In this document: positions 1 through 10,372 of the stretch, one piece after another
Numbering within the stretch: the stretch's first letter is position 1
Layout: each line of letters begins with the position of its first letter
Source: JASHVB01 sp963780805
GTDB taxonomy: Bacteria; Pseudomonadota; Alphaproteobacteria; Acetobacterales; Acetobacteraceae
Assembly (NCBI GenBank): GCA_963780805.1
Contig: CAWADP010000021.1
Coordinates: 76,389-140,388, forward strand
Length of the DNA: 64,000 nucleotides
Reading direction: 5' to 3'
Notes under the pieces: model-generated
Database searches by the model: none
The model's input: the letters and a program-made list of their open reading frames with translations, nothing else
What the model was told of the DNA's origin: nothing
Position numbers and translations under genes: made by a program

Positions 1-897
1 GTGTCCGTGTAGCCATTCACGTCGATCCGCGTGTACTGCACGTGCGTCGAGTTCTCGGCCGCCTCGTGGATGATCTGACGAGCGCGGTCGGTCAGCGTGG
101 CCTTATCCCAATCGAAGAACACCAGGTAGGAGCGGGCGGGCTGCACAGCCGGAGCCGGCGCGGCCACCGGCGCGGGTGCGGGCGGCGGAGCCTGACCGAA
201 ATTGTAGCGGAAGCCGACCAGGAAGATGTTGTTGAAGTCCTGCTGCAGTTTCACGTTGCCCGTGCCAAAATGGCCGGCGATCGTGCCATAGGAGCCATAC
301 GAGCGACTGCCCGAGAGACCCATGAACCGATACTCGGCCGTGAGCGCCAAGCCTGGCGCCGCGGCGATCGGCATAGCCAGACCGACGATGGCCTGATACG
401 CGAAATTGCCGACGCTGTTGCCATACAGGTTCGCGGAATTAGCGCCGCTGGAGACGTGAACGTTACCCTCTTTCGCCCACTGATATCCGACGCCGACGCC
501 AACGTAGGGCTCTACCGGGAACCCGAGGCCGGTGAAGTCATAGTACCGCATTCACCATCGGCCCGTACTTTTGCTCGGTGCCGCCGACCGAGACGGCGCT
601 GTGGCTCCCCGAACTGTCGAACCCATTCTCGGTGTAACCCATTTCAACCTCGGCCCGGAAGCCATCGCCGAAGCCCCAACCAACAGCACCCTGGAATGCT
701 GGTCCGACCCGGGACGAGAGGTTGCCATTCGTGGCGAACTCGTTTCCGCTCGGCCCGGTGACCGCACCGACGTTCTGATCAAGCATGAGGTTAACGCCGG
801 CCCCGCCACTGACGTAGAGGCCCGTCACAGGCTGGGCACTTGCCGCGATCGGCACGGCCAGAACGCTGGCTGCCAGGAGTGCACCGCGAAACTGCAT
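1..897 (-). CDS. OmpA-type outer membrane protein (frameshifted, partial)
   Basis: The product is an outer membrane beta-barrel followed by an OmpA-like peptidoglycan-binding domain. The N-terminus is a signal peptide ending in A-S-A-Q-P. The barrel region holds Gly/aromatic strands (GAVGWGFGDGF, EMGYTENG), then a Pro/Ala linker (APPPAPAPVAAPAP) and the start of the OmpA domain (YLVFFDWDKATLT ... DVNGYTD). The rest of that domain lies beyond the left edge. The start at 897 has AGGAGA about 7 nt upstream. The frame breaks near 540: M-V-N-A is followed one base later by Y-Y-D-F-T-G, as if one G had been added. Both halves read as one protein, so a sequence indel is more likely than true loss. 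It could also be called an Omp25/RopB-like surface antigen fused to OmpA. Confidence 0.8.
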
Positions 898-1094
898 TGT
901 TAATTCTCCTCGTCCGCTGTGTTGCAGGGCCCTCGCTCGCGCCGAAACACGGCGGTGCCGACCCCCTTACGCTCAGAAAACCATAGCGATACGGAACGCT
1001 CGTGGGGAGGGGTGCAACCAGTGTTTGCCCCAATCTGTTGCTACATTGCCACACATGTTGGCAGCGCGGCCACAGCACGCTACCGACAATATCA

Positions 1095-1190
1095 TGGCGG
1101 AAGAGAGCAGGAGTCGAACCTGCCCGGAGCCGCTTGGCAACCCCAACCGGGTTTGAAGTCCGGCCGGCCCACCGGGACCGCTTCTCCTCC
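1095..1190 (-). tRNA. selC: tRNA-Sec (UCA anticodon)
   Basis: On the minus strand an 8-bp acceptor stem pairs GGAGGAGA with TCTCTTCC (one G-U), ending in GCCA. An ordinary T-arm (GGTTCGACTCC) is present, with a long variable arm and anticodon TCA at 1154-1156 flanked by CT and AA. At about 96 nt, with an 8-bp acceptor and a UGA-reading anticodon, this is the selenocysteine tRNA. The selA reading frame ends 18 bp upstream on the same strand, the usual partner. Confidence 0.95.
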
Positions 1191-1208
1191 TCGCGCAGTA
1201 TTGACCAC

Positions 1209-2576
1209 TCAGTTGGCGGCGGGAAGCTGCGCCAGGAACGCGGCTTCGTTGTCCGGTTCCAGGCAGCGGCAGTCCAGCCAGAGCCGGCCCGTGGCGATCC
1301 GGCCGATCACTGGGCGCGGCAGCGCGCGCAGACCATTTGCCAGCATTTCCAAGCTGCTTGCCACCCATGGTCAGCGCCACCGAGGGCAGCCGGTCCACCG
1401 GCAAGGCGCCGGAGCCGATCTGGCTGCGGCAGGCTTCCACCGTCACCGGCCGCTCGGGGAAGGCAGCGCGCAAGTCGAGGCAGCAGGCGCTCGGCCGTGC
1501 CGCGGATATCGGCCTCGGGGCGGGTGAGCAATCGTAGCGTGGGCAGACGGTCGCGCAGGCGGTCGGGGTCGAGATACAGCCGCAGCACATGTTCCAGCGC
1601 GGCCAGCCGGCCCTTGTCCAGGCGCAGCGCGCGCTTCATCGGATTGGCGTTTATGCGCTTCATCACGTTTTCGTGGCCGACGATCAGGCCGGCCTGCGGA
1701 CCCCCCAGCAGCTTGTCGCCGGAGAAGGTCACCACGTCGGCGCCGGCGCCCAGCGATTCGCGCGGCGTCGGCTCGTGCGGCAGGCCCCAGGCGGCGAGAT
1801 CGACCAGGCTGCCGCTGCCCAGGTCCTCGACCAGCGGCAAGCTGGCGGCATGCGCGATGGCGGCGAGGTTCGGCGGTGCCGACGGCGGCGGTGAAGCCGG
1901 CGATGGCGTAGTTGGACGGATGGACGCGCATCAGCAGCGCGGTCTCCGGGCCGATGGCTCGCTCGGTAGTCGCGCGGGTGGGTGCGGTTGGTGGTGCCGA
2001 CCTCGCGCAGGATGGCGCCGGCGCGGGCCATGATGTCGGGGATGCGGAAGGCACCGCCGATCTCGATCAGTTCGCCGCGGGAGACCGGGACCTGCTTGCC
2101 CAGGGCCAGCGTGTTCAGCGCCAGCATCACGGCGGCGGCGTTGTTGTTGACGACGGTGGCGGCCTCGGCGCCGGTGAGCTGGCAGCAGCAGGGCGGCGAT
2201 ATGGTCGTCGCGCTCGCCGCGGCCGCCGGTGGCGAGGTCGAACTCCAGCGTGGTGGCGCGAGCGGAACGCCGCGGCGGCGGCCTCGGCGGCTTCCGGCGG
2301 CAGCGGGGCGCGGCCGAGATTGGTGTGCAGCACCGTGCCGGTGAGGTTGAACACCGGCCGTTGGCTGGCCGCGAACTGGCGGGCGAGTGCGTCGGCGGCT
2401 TCGTCCAGGATGGCGGCGGGCGGGGCAGGGAAGGCGCGGGCGGCGCGCCGGCCGGCGAGGGTCGCGCGAAGGGTGGCGGTGGTGGCGTGCCGGCCGAAGC
2501 GCTCGGTCAGGAGGGCCGCTTCGGGAGAACGCAGCAGGGCGTCGAGCGACGGCAGTGGGCTGGTGTGATCCGGCAT
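1209..2576 (-). pseudogene. selA: L-seryl-tRNA(Sec) selenium transferase, multiply frameshifted
   Basis: SelA is the PLP enzyme that converts seryl-tRNA(Sec) to selenocysteyl-tRNA(Sec). Conserved blocks appear in order across the three minus-strand frames: P-V-F-N-L-T-G-T-V-L-H-T-N-L-G-R-A near the N-terminus, then V-V-N-N-N-A-A-A, E-I-G-G-A-F-R-I-P-D, H-P-S-N-Y, the lysine motif F-S-G-D-K-L-L-G-G-P-Q-A-G (Lys codon near 1712) and the C-terminal block R-P-V-I-G-R-I. At least six frame changes are needed, near 2263, 2185, 1965, 1870, 1470 and 1352. The length without them, about 455 residues, is normal. Six breaks in 1.4 kb is the highest density in the window, so this may be a real pseudogene or a poorly sequenced stretch. 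selB and selD are not in the window. Confidence 0.85.
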
Positions 2577-2654
2577 GGCGGCGCATCGTAGGGCGGGGCG
2601 CCGGGTTGTGTCCCGGGTTGTGTCATTGCGGCGCTTCGATGCCAGCCGCGAAAA

Positions 2655-2741
2655 GTGTCATTGCCAGCGCAGCGAAGCAATCTCCCGCGAGAGTTCGCAC
2701 GCCACTCGCGGGAGATTGCTTCGCTGCGCTCGCAATGACAC
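2655..2741. repeat. REP-like palindrome, copy 1
   Basis: The arms are GTGTCATTGCCAGCGCAGCG and its near-complement, meeting at a short loop around CGCGAGAGTTCGCACGCC. The core AGCGAAGCAATCTCC recurs at 42.1, 49.7 and 51.1 kb. It is intergenic, between selA and the Rieske gene. Confidence 0.85.
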
Positions 2742-2835
2742 TCTGGATCGGGGACAGTCTGGATCGGGGACAGTCTGGATCGGGACAGTCTGGATCGGGC
2801 ACAGTCTGGATCGGGCACAGTCTGGATCGGGCACC
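2742..2835. repeat. 16-bp tandem repeat, six copies
   Basis: The unit is TCTGGATCGGGGACAG, with a later variant TCTGGATCGGGCACAG; one copy is a base short. The array abuts the palindrome before it and ends about 40 bp before the start of the Rieske oxygenase gene, so copy number could alter that gene's leader. Confidence 0.9.
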
Positions 2836-2878
2836 ATTCGGTCGAAGCGGGCACTCAGTCAGATGCTCGGAGGAAATC

Positions 2879-4167
2879 ATGCTGCGCCAAGAACAGAACG
2901 ACCTGCTGACACGCACCGGCCTGGGAACGCCGATGGGCGAGATGTTCCGCCGCTATTGGATCCCCGCCCTGCTGGTCGAAGAGCTGCCCGAGAACGATGG
3001 TCCTCCCGTGCGCGTGCAGCTTCTCTCGGAGCAGCTGGTCGCGTTCCGCGACACGCTCGGCCGCTACGGGCTGCTGGAGGAATTCTGCGCCCACCGACGC
3101 GTTTCCCTATGGTTCGGCCGCAACGAGGAATGCGGCATCCGCTGCGTCTATCATGGCTGGAAATACGACGTGACCGGCCAGTGCGTGGACCTTCCGTCGG
3201 AGCCGGAATCGAACGGCTTCCGTGCCGCGCATCAAAATCCGCGCCTATCCGCTGGTCGAGCGTGGCGGCGTGCTGTGGACCTATATGGGTCCGCCGGAAC
3301 ATCAGCCGGGCCTGCCGGAATTCGAATTTGCCAACGTGCCCCCGGCGCCAGACGTTCACTTCCAAGCGGCTGCAATACAGCAACTGGCTGCAGGCGATGG
3401 AGGGCGGCATCGATTCCAGCCACGTCTCCTTCCTGCATCGCGACGCGTTGCGCTCCGATCCGTTGATGCAGGGTGCCCGCGGCAACGACTACAACATGGG
3501 CGACCAGATGGTGCGCTTTGAAACCGCAGAGCATGCCGCCGGCCTGTTCATTGGCGCGCGGCGCAGGGCGGAGGCGGGCAGCTTCTACTGGCGCATCACG
3601 CCGTGGTGCATGCCGGCCTTCACCATGATACCGCCGCGCGGCAACCATCCGGTGCACGGCCATTTCTGGATCCCGATCGACGACGAGAACTGCTGGGCCT
3701 GGAGCTTCGACTACCACCCCACGCGCGAACTGACCGACGCCGAACGGCAGGCGATGCGCGACGGCAAGGGCATCCATGTGCGTTATGTGCCCGGCACGTT
3801 CATCCCCGAGGCGAATCGCGACAACGAGTACCTGATGGATCGCGCGGCGCAGAAGGCCGGCGCGACCTATAGCGGCGTGCTCGGCATCGCGATGCAGGAC
3901 GCCTCGCTGCAGGAGAGCATGGGCCCGATCATCGATCGCTCGCGCGAGAACCTGGTGAGCACCGATAACGGCATCCTCATGGCCCGCCGGAGTCTGCTGC
4001 GGGCCGTCCAGGCGCTGGCCGCCGAGGGCACGCCGCCTCCAGGTACCGATCCGGCGACGCATCGCGTACGCTCGGCATCGCTGGTGCTGCCGGAGGGGGA
4101 AAACTTTGCGACGGCGGCGCGCGAGGCGCTGACGGCGCGGCCCGGCGTCGCGCCAGTGTCGGTTTAG
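2879..4167 (+). CDS. Rieske-type aromatic ring-hydroxylating oxygenase, large subunit (two frameshifts)
   Basis: This is the terminal oxygenase component of the phthalate 4,5-dioxygenase type. The Rieske [2Fe-2S] ligands are visible as C-A-H-R-R and, 17 residues later, C-V-Y-H-G-W. The mononuclear iron motif follows as G-G-I-D-S-S-H-V-S-F-L-H-R. ATG at 2879 has AGGAAA just upstream. The frame breaks near 3226 and again near 3355; joined, the three segments give about 429 residues, a normal length for the family. No ferredoxin or reductase gene is adjacent, so electrons must come from a partner encoded elsewhere. The substrate cannot be told from sequence. Confidence 0.85.
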
Positions 4168-4174
4168 AAATAGA

Positions 4175-4319
4175 AGGAAGCAAGCTCCTCCTCCCCTTGT
4201 GGGAGGGGGTTGGGGCGAGGGGTGCGTACAGCAACGGCTTCTCACCGGTACGCACCCCTCGCCCCAGCCTCGCTCCGATTCGCGGCCCGAGCCCACAAGG
4301 GGGAGGGGAGCTTGCTTCC
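4175..4319. repeat. Long imperfect palindrome, family P copy 1
   Basis: The outer arms are GGAAGCAAGCTCC and its complement. Inside are CCCCTTGTGGGAGGGG and a GGGGCGAGGGGTGCGTAC / GTACGCACCCCTCGCCCC pair. It lies between two genes on the same strand and may act as a terminator. Related copies are near 8.5, 44.1 and 46.1 kb. Confidence 0.8.
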
Positions 4320-4356
4320 CACACCTACCACCCATCACCACCTTTGAAGGCGTCCA

Positions 4357-7300
4357 GTGCCCCCGTCGCCGCTCGCCCTCCTGAAAACTCGCCGCCTGTG
4401 GCCGCTGGCGCTGACCCAGTCCTGCGGCGCGCTGAATGACAACCTGGTCAAGAACGCCATGCTGGTGCTGGCGCTGTTCCGCCTTGGCATCGGCGGCGCC
4501 GGCTTGTCCGCGCTGGCCGGCGCGCTGTTCATCGCGCCCTATATCCTGCTGTCCGCAACAGCGGGGAAATTTGCCGACCGCTTCCCCAAGCCGCGCGTCA
4601 TCCTCGCCTATAAACTCCTTGAACTTCTGCTGATGCTGGTCGCCGCCGCGACCTTCCTGACCGCCAGTGTCTCGGGCTTGCTCGCCGTACTGTTCTTGCT
4701 CGGCGTACAGGCGACCCTGTTCGGCCCGGTCAAATACGGCATCCTGCCGGAGCACCTGGCGGCAGACGAACTGGTCGCCGGCAACGGCGTGATCGAGGCC
4801 ACCACCTTCCTCGCCATCGTCATCGGCACCGTTGCCGGGGGCGCGCTGATGCTGCTGTCGAACGGCGCCGCCGTGGTCAGCGCCACCGGAGTCGCGCTGT
4901 CGCTGATCGGCCTCGCCGCCGCATGGTTCCTGCCGAGCGTTCCCGCCGCCGACCCCACACTGCGCCTGTCGCTCAACCTGCTGTCCGACACCACGAACGT
5001 ACTGCGCCACGCCGCCGCGATCCGGCCGATCTGGCTGTCGCTCCTCGGCCTGTCCTGGTTCTGGACGATTGGCGCCACACTGCTCACCGAGTTCCCCGTC
5101 GTCGCGCGCGACACGCTGCACGCCAACAGCAGCGTGCTGACGCTGTTGCTGAGTGTGTTCGCGATCGGCGTCGGCATCGGCTCCATGCAGTGCGCGCGGC
5201 TGCTGCATGGCGAGGTCTCCGCCCGCCTTGTCCCCTTCGCCGCTCTGGGCATTTCCCTGTTCTGCTGGGACTTCGCCTCGGCCGCCAACGCTGCCGGTGC
5301 GGTTGGCGGCTTCGCCACCGCCGGCGCAACCCTGCAAGCCGTTACCGGCTGGCGCATGATGTTCGATCTGTTCTTGCTGGCGGCGTGCGGCGGTGCTTAC
5401 TCGGTGCCGCTCTACGCCATCATCCAGGACAAAGCCGCGCCGTCCGAGCGCGCCCGCATGGTCGCCGCCAACAACATCATGAACGCGTTGTTCATGGTGG
5501 CCGGAGCCGGGGCGGCCGCCGGCTTGGCCGCCGCCGGCCTGCGCGCCCCTGCCGTGCTGCACATCGCCGCGTTTGTGAACCTGTTCGTTGCCGTCTGGAT
5601 CGTGCGGCTGCTGCCGTTCCAAACCTACCAGGCCATTCTGCGCTGGTATTTCACCACCTTCCACCGCCTGCGCATCAATGGCCTGGAAAACTACCAGGCG
5701 GCCAGCGAGCGCGTGGTGATCGTCGCCAACCACCAGTCCTATCTCGATGCGCCGCTGATCGCCGCCTGCCTGCCGGACAGCCCCTGCTTCGCGATCCACA
5801 CAGCGCAGGCAGCGAAGTGGTATTTCAAGCCGTTCCTCGCCGTCGCCGATACGTTCCCGGTGAACGTGCAGTCGCCCTATGCGGTGAAGCGCATGGTGCA
5901 GGCGGTGCGCGACGACAGCCGCAAGCTGATGGTGTTTCCCGAAGGCCGCATGACCCACACCGGCGGCCTGATGAAGATCTACGAAGGCGCCGCCATGGTC
6001 GCCGACAAGGCGCACGCCAGGATCGTGCCGATCAGCATCGAAGGCCTTCAGTTACAGCCGCTTCAGCCGCATGCGAGGCCGCCTGCACCAGCGCTGGTTC
6101 CCCCCGGTGCGGGTGGACATCCATCCCTCGGTGATCCTCGCCCCACCGGACGCGGGCCGCCTGACCCCGCGCCAGCGCCGCGAAGTCATCGGCCGCGCGT
6201 TGCAGGATGTGATGGTGGACGCGGTGTTCCACTCCAAGGACAGCGGCAGGACGCTGTTTTCCGCCCTGCTGGATGCACGCGCCATACACGGCCGGCGGAC
6301 GCCCATCGCCGAGGACATCCAGCGCACTCCCGTCACCTACGACCGGCTGCTGCTCGGCGCCATCGCGCTGGGCCGGGCTCTGTCCGCCGCGGCGCCGGAA
6401 GAAACCCATGTCGCGCTGCTGTTGCCGAACGCCATCGCGACCGTCGTCACAGTGTTCGGCTTGCAGGCCTTCGGTGCGGTGCCGTGCCTGCTGAACGTCT
6501 CGGCCGGCGCCGCCAACATGCTGTCCGCCTGCCGCGTGGCCGGCGCCCGCAGCGTGATTTCCAGCCGCGCTTTCGTGGAAAAGGCGCGGCTGGAGCGCGT
6601 GGTGGAACGGCTGGCCGGCGAGGTCCGCTTCATCTGGCTGGAGGATGTGCGCGACACGATAGGCACGCATGCGAAACTACGAGCCTGGCGCGACTCACGC
6701 CGGGCCCGCGCGCTGCCGGGCGCGTGTGCATCGGCCGACGATCCCGCGGTGGTGCTGTACACCAGCGGCTCGGAAGGCGCCCCGAAAGGCGTGGTGCTGA
6801 GCCACCGCAACGTGCTGACCAACTGCGCCCAGCTTGCGTCGGTCATCGACTTCCACGGCGGCGACATCACATTCAACGCGCTGCCGATGTTCCACGCGTT
6901 CGGCCTGACCGGCGGCACGATCCTGCCGCTGCTCTACGGCGTGCGCGCCTTCTATTACCCGAGCCCGCTGCACTATCGCATCGTGCCGGCGCTGATCTAC
7001 GACACCGACGCGACCATCTGCTTCGGCACCGACACGTTCCTGCGCGGCTGGGCGCACTACGCGCATCCCTATGACTTCCGTGTCATGCGCTATGTCTTCG
7101 CTGGTGCGGAGAAGGTGCAAGAACAAACGCGGCGGACCTTTGCCGACCGGTTCGGCGTGCGGATCCTGGAGGGCTATGGCGCCACCGAAACGTCGCCGGT
7201 GCTGACGCTGAACACGGCGATGCACAATCGTCCGGGCACGACCGGCCGCTTCCTGCCCGGCATCGAATGGCAATTGCAGCCGGTGGAGGGTGTGGACACC

Positions 7301-7795
7301 GGCGGCCGGCTGCACGTGCGCGGCCCCACCGTCATGCGGGGCTACCTGCACGACACCGCGCCCGGCGTGCTGGAACCGGTGGCGGACGGCTGGTACGACA
7401 CCGGCGATATCGTCTCGGTGGATGCGGCGGGGTTTGTCTCAATCGTCGGCCGTGTGCGCCGGTTCGCCAAGATAGGTGGCGAGATGGTGTCCATGGAGGC
7501 CGCGGAAGCTCTCGCCGTGGCGGTGTGGCCGGAAGCACGCCACGCGGTGGTGAACGTACCCGATGCCCGCAAGGGCGAGGCCCTGCTGCTGGTCACCACC
7601 CGCAAGGGTGCCGATCCGCACGCGCTGCTGGCGTTCGCCCGGGAACGCGGCGTGCCCGAACTGATGGTGCCGCGTGCGGTACTGGCCGTGCCGACGGTGC
7701 CGCTGCTGGCATCGGGGAAGGTCGACTATCCGACGGTGGCGCGACTGGTGGAGGAAGCGCGGGCGGGCGATATGGCACAGGCCGTGGCGGTCTGA
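4357..7795 (+). CDS. aas: Fused lysophospholipid transporter / acyltransferase / acyl-ACP synthetase (one frameshift)
   Basis: Three modules sit in one chain of about 1146 residues. First is a 12-helix MFS domain of the LplT type (1 to about 415). Next is a PlsC acyltransferase domain with the HX4D motif N-H-Q-S-Y-L-D near 458 and F-P-E-G-R-M-T. Last is an AMP-forming acyl-ACP ligase with Y-T-S-G-S-E-G-A-P-K-G near 800 and E-G-Y-G-A-T-E-T. Together they would import lysophospholipid and re-acylate it at the inner membrane. The start is GTG at 4357. The frame breaks at about 6050, where CAGTTACAGC reads correctly if one T is dropped (G-L-Q then Y-S-R-F-S-R). The two halves join smoothly, so an extra base in the sequence is likely. 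Transporter-enzyme fusions of this sort are known in proteobacteria. Confidence 0.85.
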
Positions 7796-7811
7796 ACAGA
7801 TTTATGTAATG

Positions 7812-8497
7812 TCCCTATCCGGTTAGCACAGGGACGACAACTCAAAGTTGCGGTTCGCCCGAATCGTCCTACGCATTAGCGTCGCCAAATACTTCCCATC
7901 CTTCACCGTCAGACTGGCGATCCACCTTCCAAAACTCATACCATATTGTCCCTGTGCTGGCAGGCTTCGTTCTGACCTTAGCCGCCACATGAATGCTTGG
8001 CACGACGACAAACTCAGGTCGTGCCTGATTTCCAATGTTCACGAAAACATATATGTGGCTCTCTGATTTCAGTCGAACAGCTTGTTCTCCAAGCAGCCAA
8101 AAACTGGCGGATTTCCGGTTTGTTTTTACCTGTACCGACCATGCTTTCTGACACTTTTGGTCGGTCACCAAGAGGTCTGCTCCAGCAGCACTCCGTGAGG
8201 TAGGAGAGACGATGAAGTTCCAATCGGGATAGCTCAGCGGCGACCAGATAGACTCCGAGCATGCCTGTCATCACCGCCTTCCGGGCCATGATTTCCTCCC
8301 TTGCGTTTCTCCGTCGCTAAATAGTCCATATATTTTTTAGGATTTTTCTCTATGATTGCAACAGACTACACTATCTCATCCATCGACAATCTCGAGTTTC
8401 GTTTTCTCCCTGACGGAACTACGGCTTTTTCACTGTCGGGTAGACAGCAGGAGATGACGCCAGATGGTATGGCGTCCCTGCGCTAACCGGATAGGGA
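7812..8497. mobile_element. Candidate non-autonomous element with 25-bp terminal inverted repeats
   Basis: Left end 7812-7836 and right end 8473-8497 are inverted copies with one mismatch in 25; the shared core is CCCTATCCGGTTAGC. Weaker matching continues about 10 bp outward (GATTTA near both ends). The interior is clearly more AT-rich than the flanks and holds one small gene on the minus strand but no transposase. The left end begins 17 bp after the aas stop codon. No clean target duplication was found; ATGTAA occurs outside both ends, but in opposite positions relative to the repeat. Confidence 0.5.
7869..8289 (-). CDS. Small PD-(D/E)XK-like protein of unknown role (one frameshift)
   Basis: Start ATG at 8289 has AGGGAGG six bases upstream. 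The N-terminus M-A-R-K-A-V-M-T-G-M-L-G-V-Y-L-V-A-A-E-L-S-R joins, after a frame change near 8233, to D-W-N-F-I-V-S-P-T-S-R-S-A-A-G-A-D-L-L-V-T-D. This is followed by W-S-V-Q-V-K-T and H-I-Y-V-F-V-N. The pattern Glu in the first helix, then G-A-D-L-L-V, then V-Q-V-K resembles the restriction-endonuclease-like fold (D ... QxK). Such proteins are widespread orphans of about 140-150 residues. A nuclease function is inference only. The gene fills the inverted-repeat islet and has lower GC than its neighbours, suggesting transfer. Confidence 0.6.
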
Positions 8498-8509
8498 TAT
8501 CATGTAAAT

Positions 8510-8612
8510 CTCCCCCTCCCCTTGTGGGAGGGGGCCGGGGGAGGGGGGACGTACAACCGACTACCCCGGTTTGAACGCACCCCTCCCCCCGACCCACGAG
8601 CGGAGGGGGAGA
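8510..8612. repeat. Long imperfect palindrome, family P copy 2
   Basis: It contains CCCCCTCCCCTTGTGGGAGG and, about 60 bases on, the facing CACCCCTCCCCCC and GCGGAGGGGGAGA. It lies immediately right of the inverted-repeat islet and 10 bp before the end of the convergent flavin monooxygenase gene. Confidence 0.75.
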
Positions 8613-8621
8613 GTTGCTGTG

Positions 8622-9803
8622 TTACGCCTCGCCTGCCCCCGGCGGCAGTCCCAGCAGCAGGCGCCCGTAGGGCACCAGCGTCGCCAGCGGACTGAACGCC
8701 TGGTGTGTGGCGATCGTCAGGATGTCCCGCAGCATCGGCTGCAGCGGGTCGGCATCCAGTGTCGCGCGTGAACCGCACAGCTCGACCAGGCCCTGCACCG
8801 CAGAGCGGATCTGCTGCATTCCGAACGTCAGGTCACGGCGATTGCGCAGCACTTCCGCCAGCGTAATGGCTCGGCCGGAGGCCACCGCCGCGACGCTCTC
8901 CGTGCGGCGCGCGTCCAGCAGCAGCGAGGCGGTGTCGATCGCCGCCGCCGCTTCCGCCAGCCGCAACTGAACGATCTCGGAGTTCGCCAGTCGCGTCATG
9001 CCGCGTGACAGCCGGCCGGACAGCGCGGCGGCGGCGGTCGCCAGCGCGCGGCGCCCCAGCGCGAATGCCACCGGCGGCAGCGAGAACACCACCAGGTAGC
9101 CGCGCGGCGCGCGCACGACGTCGTACTCGGGATGCACCTGCACGCCGGGCGGCGTGCCTTCCAGCAACTCGCGCAGCAGCACGGTGCGATGCGCCGGCAC
9201 GAACACGTCGCGCAGCAGCAGCGTCTTGCTGCCGGTGCCGCGCAGGCCGAGCACATACCAATCGTCGACGATCTCGATCTCGCGCATCGGCACGAGCAGG
9301 TAGCGGGTGGCGATTGAGCCGGTCGCGTGGGGGCAGCGCGCGCCGATGATCGCCCATTGCGCGTGCGAGCACCCGCTGGAGAACGGGAACCGGCCCGACA
9401 GGCGCCAGCCTCCGTCGCATGGCGTCGCCGTCTCGCGCGGTGCCAGCGAGGATGCTGCCACCGCTGACGGGTCTGCATCCCACACGTCGCGCTGCCCTTG
9501 CTCCGGCAGGCTGGCGATAATCCACTGATGCTCCGCCAGCACCGCATAGACCCAGCCGCTCGAGGCGCAGCCTTCCGTCAAAATCTCGATGACGTGGGAG
9601 AACACGTCGAACGGAAGCTGCAACCCGCCGAAGCGGCGCGGCTGCAACACGCGCAGGATGCCGGCGGCGTGGAACTCCGCGATGGTCGCCGCCGGCACGT
9701 CGCGCGCCGCGGTGGTGGCGGCTTCGCGCTCGGACAGCATGGGCACCAGGGCACGGGCTCGCGCCAGCAGCGCCTCGCCGTCCGGCGAATCGGTGTCTCC
9801 CAT
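8622..9803 (-). CDS. Acyl-CoA-dehydrogenase-fold flavin-dependent monooxygenase
   Basis: An intact protein of 393 residues. It has an acyl-CoA dehydrogenase-like layout: an N-terminal helical domain with R-R-F-G-G, a central beta domain (L-S-G-R-F-P-F-S-S-G-C, then G-L-R-G-T-G-S-K-T-L) and a C-terminal helical domain (Q-A-F-S-P near the end). The S-S-G signature and the G-T-G-S block match the HsaA/HpaH/DszC type, which use reduced FMN and oxygen to hydroxylate aromatics or related compounds and need a separate flavin reductase. No reductase gene is adjacent. The DUF2237 gene ends 13 bp upstream on the same strand, so the two may be co-transcribed. The substrate is unknown. Confidence 0.8.
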   Translation of the reverse strand: MGDTDSPDGEALLARARALVPMLSEREAATTAARDVPAATIAEFHAAGILRVLQPRRFGGLQLPFDVFSHVIEILTEGCASSGWVYAVLAEHQWIIASLPEQGQRDVWDADPSAVAASSLAPRETATPCDGGWRLSGRFPFSSGCSHAQWAIIGARCPHATGSIATRYLLVPMREIEIVDDWYVLGLRGTGSKTLLLRDVFVPAHRTVLLRELLEGTPPGVQVHPEYDVVRAPRGYLVVFSLPPVAFALGRRALATAAAALSGRLSRGMTRLANSEIVQLRLAEAAAAIDTASLLLDARRTESVAAVASGRAITLAEVLRNRRDLTFGMQQIRSAVQGLVELCGSRATLDADPLQPMLRDILTIATHQAFSPLATLVPYGRLLLGLPPGAGEA

Positions 9804-9816
9804 TCGTGCGCCGCGT

Positions 9817-10221
9817 TCAGCTTAGATCGACGGCTTGGCGCTTCAGGTCTTCCAGCGCGCACCATTCCAGCGCGCCCGCCTCCGTGGCGCGCAGCACCAC
9901 CCGCGGTGCGTGGCCGGCTTCCAGCGCTTCCTGCCAGCGCGGCGCGCAAAGGCACCAGCGGCTTCCCGCCTTCAGCCCGTCGAAACCGTATTCCGGATGC
10001 GGGGTGGACAGGTCGTTGCCGGCCGCCTTGCTGAAGGCGAGGAAATCGTCGGTCATCACCGCGCAGACCGTGTGGCTTCCGACGTCCTCGGCCGAGGTGT
10101 CGCAGCAGCCGGTGCGGAAGAAGCCGGTAAGCGGGCGGGTGGAGCAACTCTCCAGCACGCCGCCGAGGACGTTGCGGGATGGGCGGCGGCTTCGGCGGCC
10201 TCCGGTTTCGTCGAACGGCAT
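9817..10221 (-). CDS. DUF2237 family protein
   Basis: A 134-residue protein with the full DUF2237 pattern: N-V-L-G-G, C-S-T-R-P-L-T-G-F-F-R, G-C-C-D-T, D-V-G-S-H-T-V-C-A-V-M-T, F-S-K-A-A-G-N-D-L-S-T-P, and W-C-L-C-A-P-R-W. Several conserved cysteines and histidines suggest metal or cofactor binding, but the family has no known function. ATG at 10221 was chosen because it sits 15 residues before the conserved N-V-L-G-G; a longer frame upstream lacks similarity. The stop is 13 bp before the start of the flavin monooxygenase gene. Confidence 0.85.
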   Translation of the reverse strand: MPFDETGGRRSRRPSRNVLGGVLESCSTRPLTGFFRTGCCDTSAEDVGSHTVCAVMTDDFLAFSKAAGNDLSTPHPEYGFDGLKAGSRWCLCAPRWQEALEAGHAPRVVLRATEAGALEWCALEDLKRQAVDLS

Positions 10222-10372
10222 GGGGCGTCTCCGTTGTCGTATGAAGGACGTTGAGGGCGATGGTAGTCCGGGCGGGCAATTGCCGCCAATGGCGGGTGGG
10301 CCGGTGTGTGCCGGCTGGGCTTCGGTGTGCCGGGCTATGGACTGCTGATCGTGCCGTTGGCGGGGGGTCGTT

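Noticed and set aside
2742..2835. Possible CRISPR array
   Set aside because: The 16-bp units are directly adjacent with no spacers, and there are no cas genes in the window. The same holds for the other tandem arrays.
3232..6015. A 927-codon open frame on the minus strand
   Set aside because: It is antisense to the Rieske and aas genes, is His/Gln/Gly-rich as expected from GC-rich shadow translation, and has no domain.
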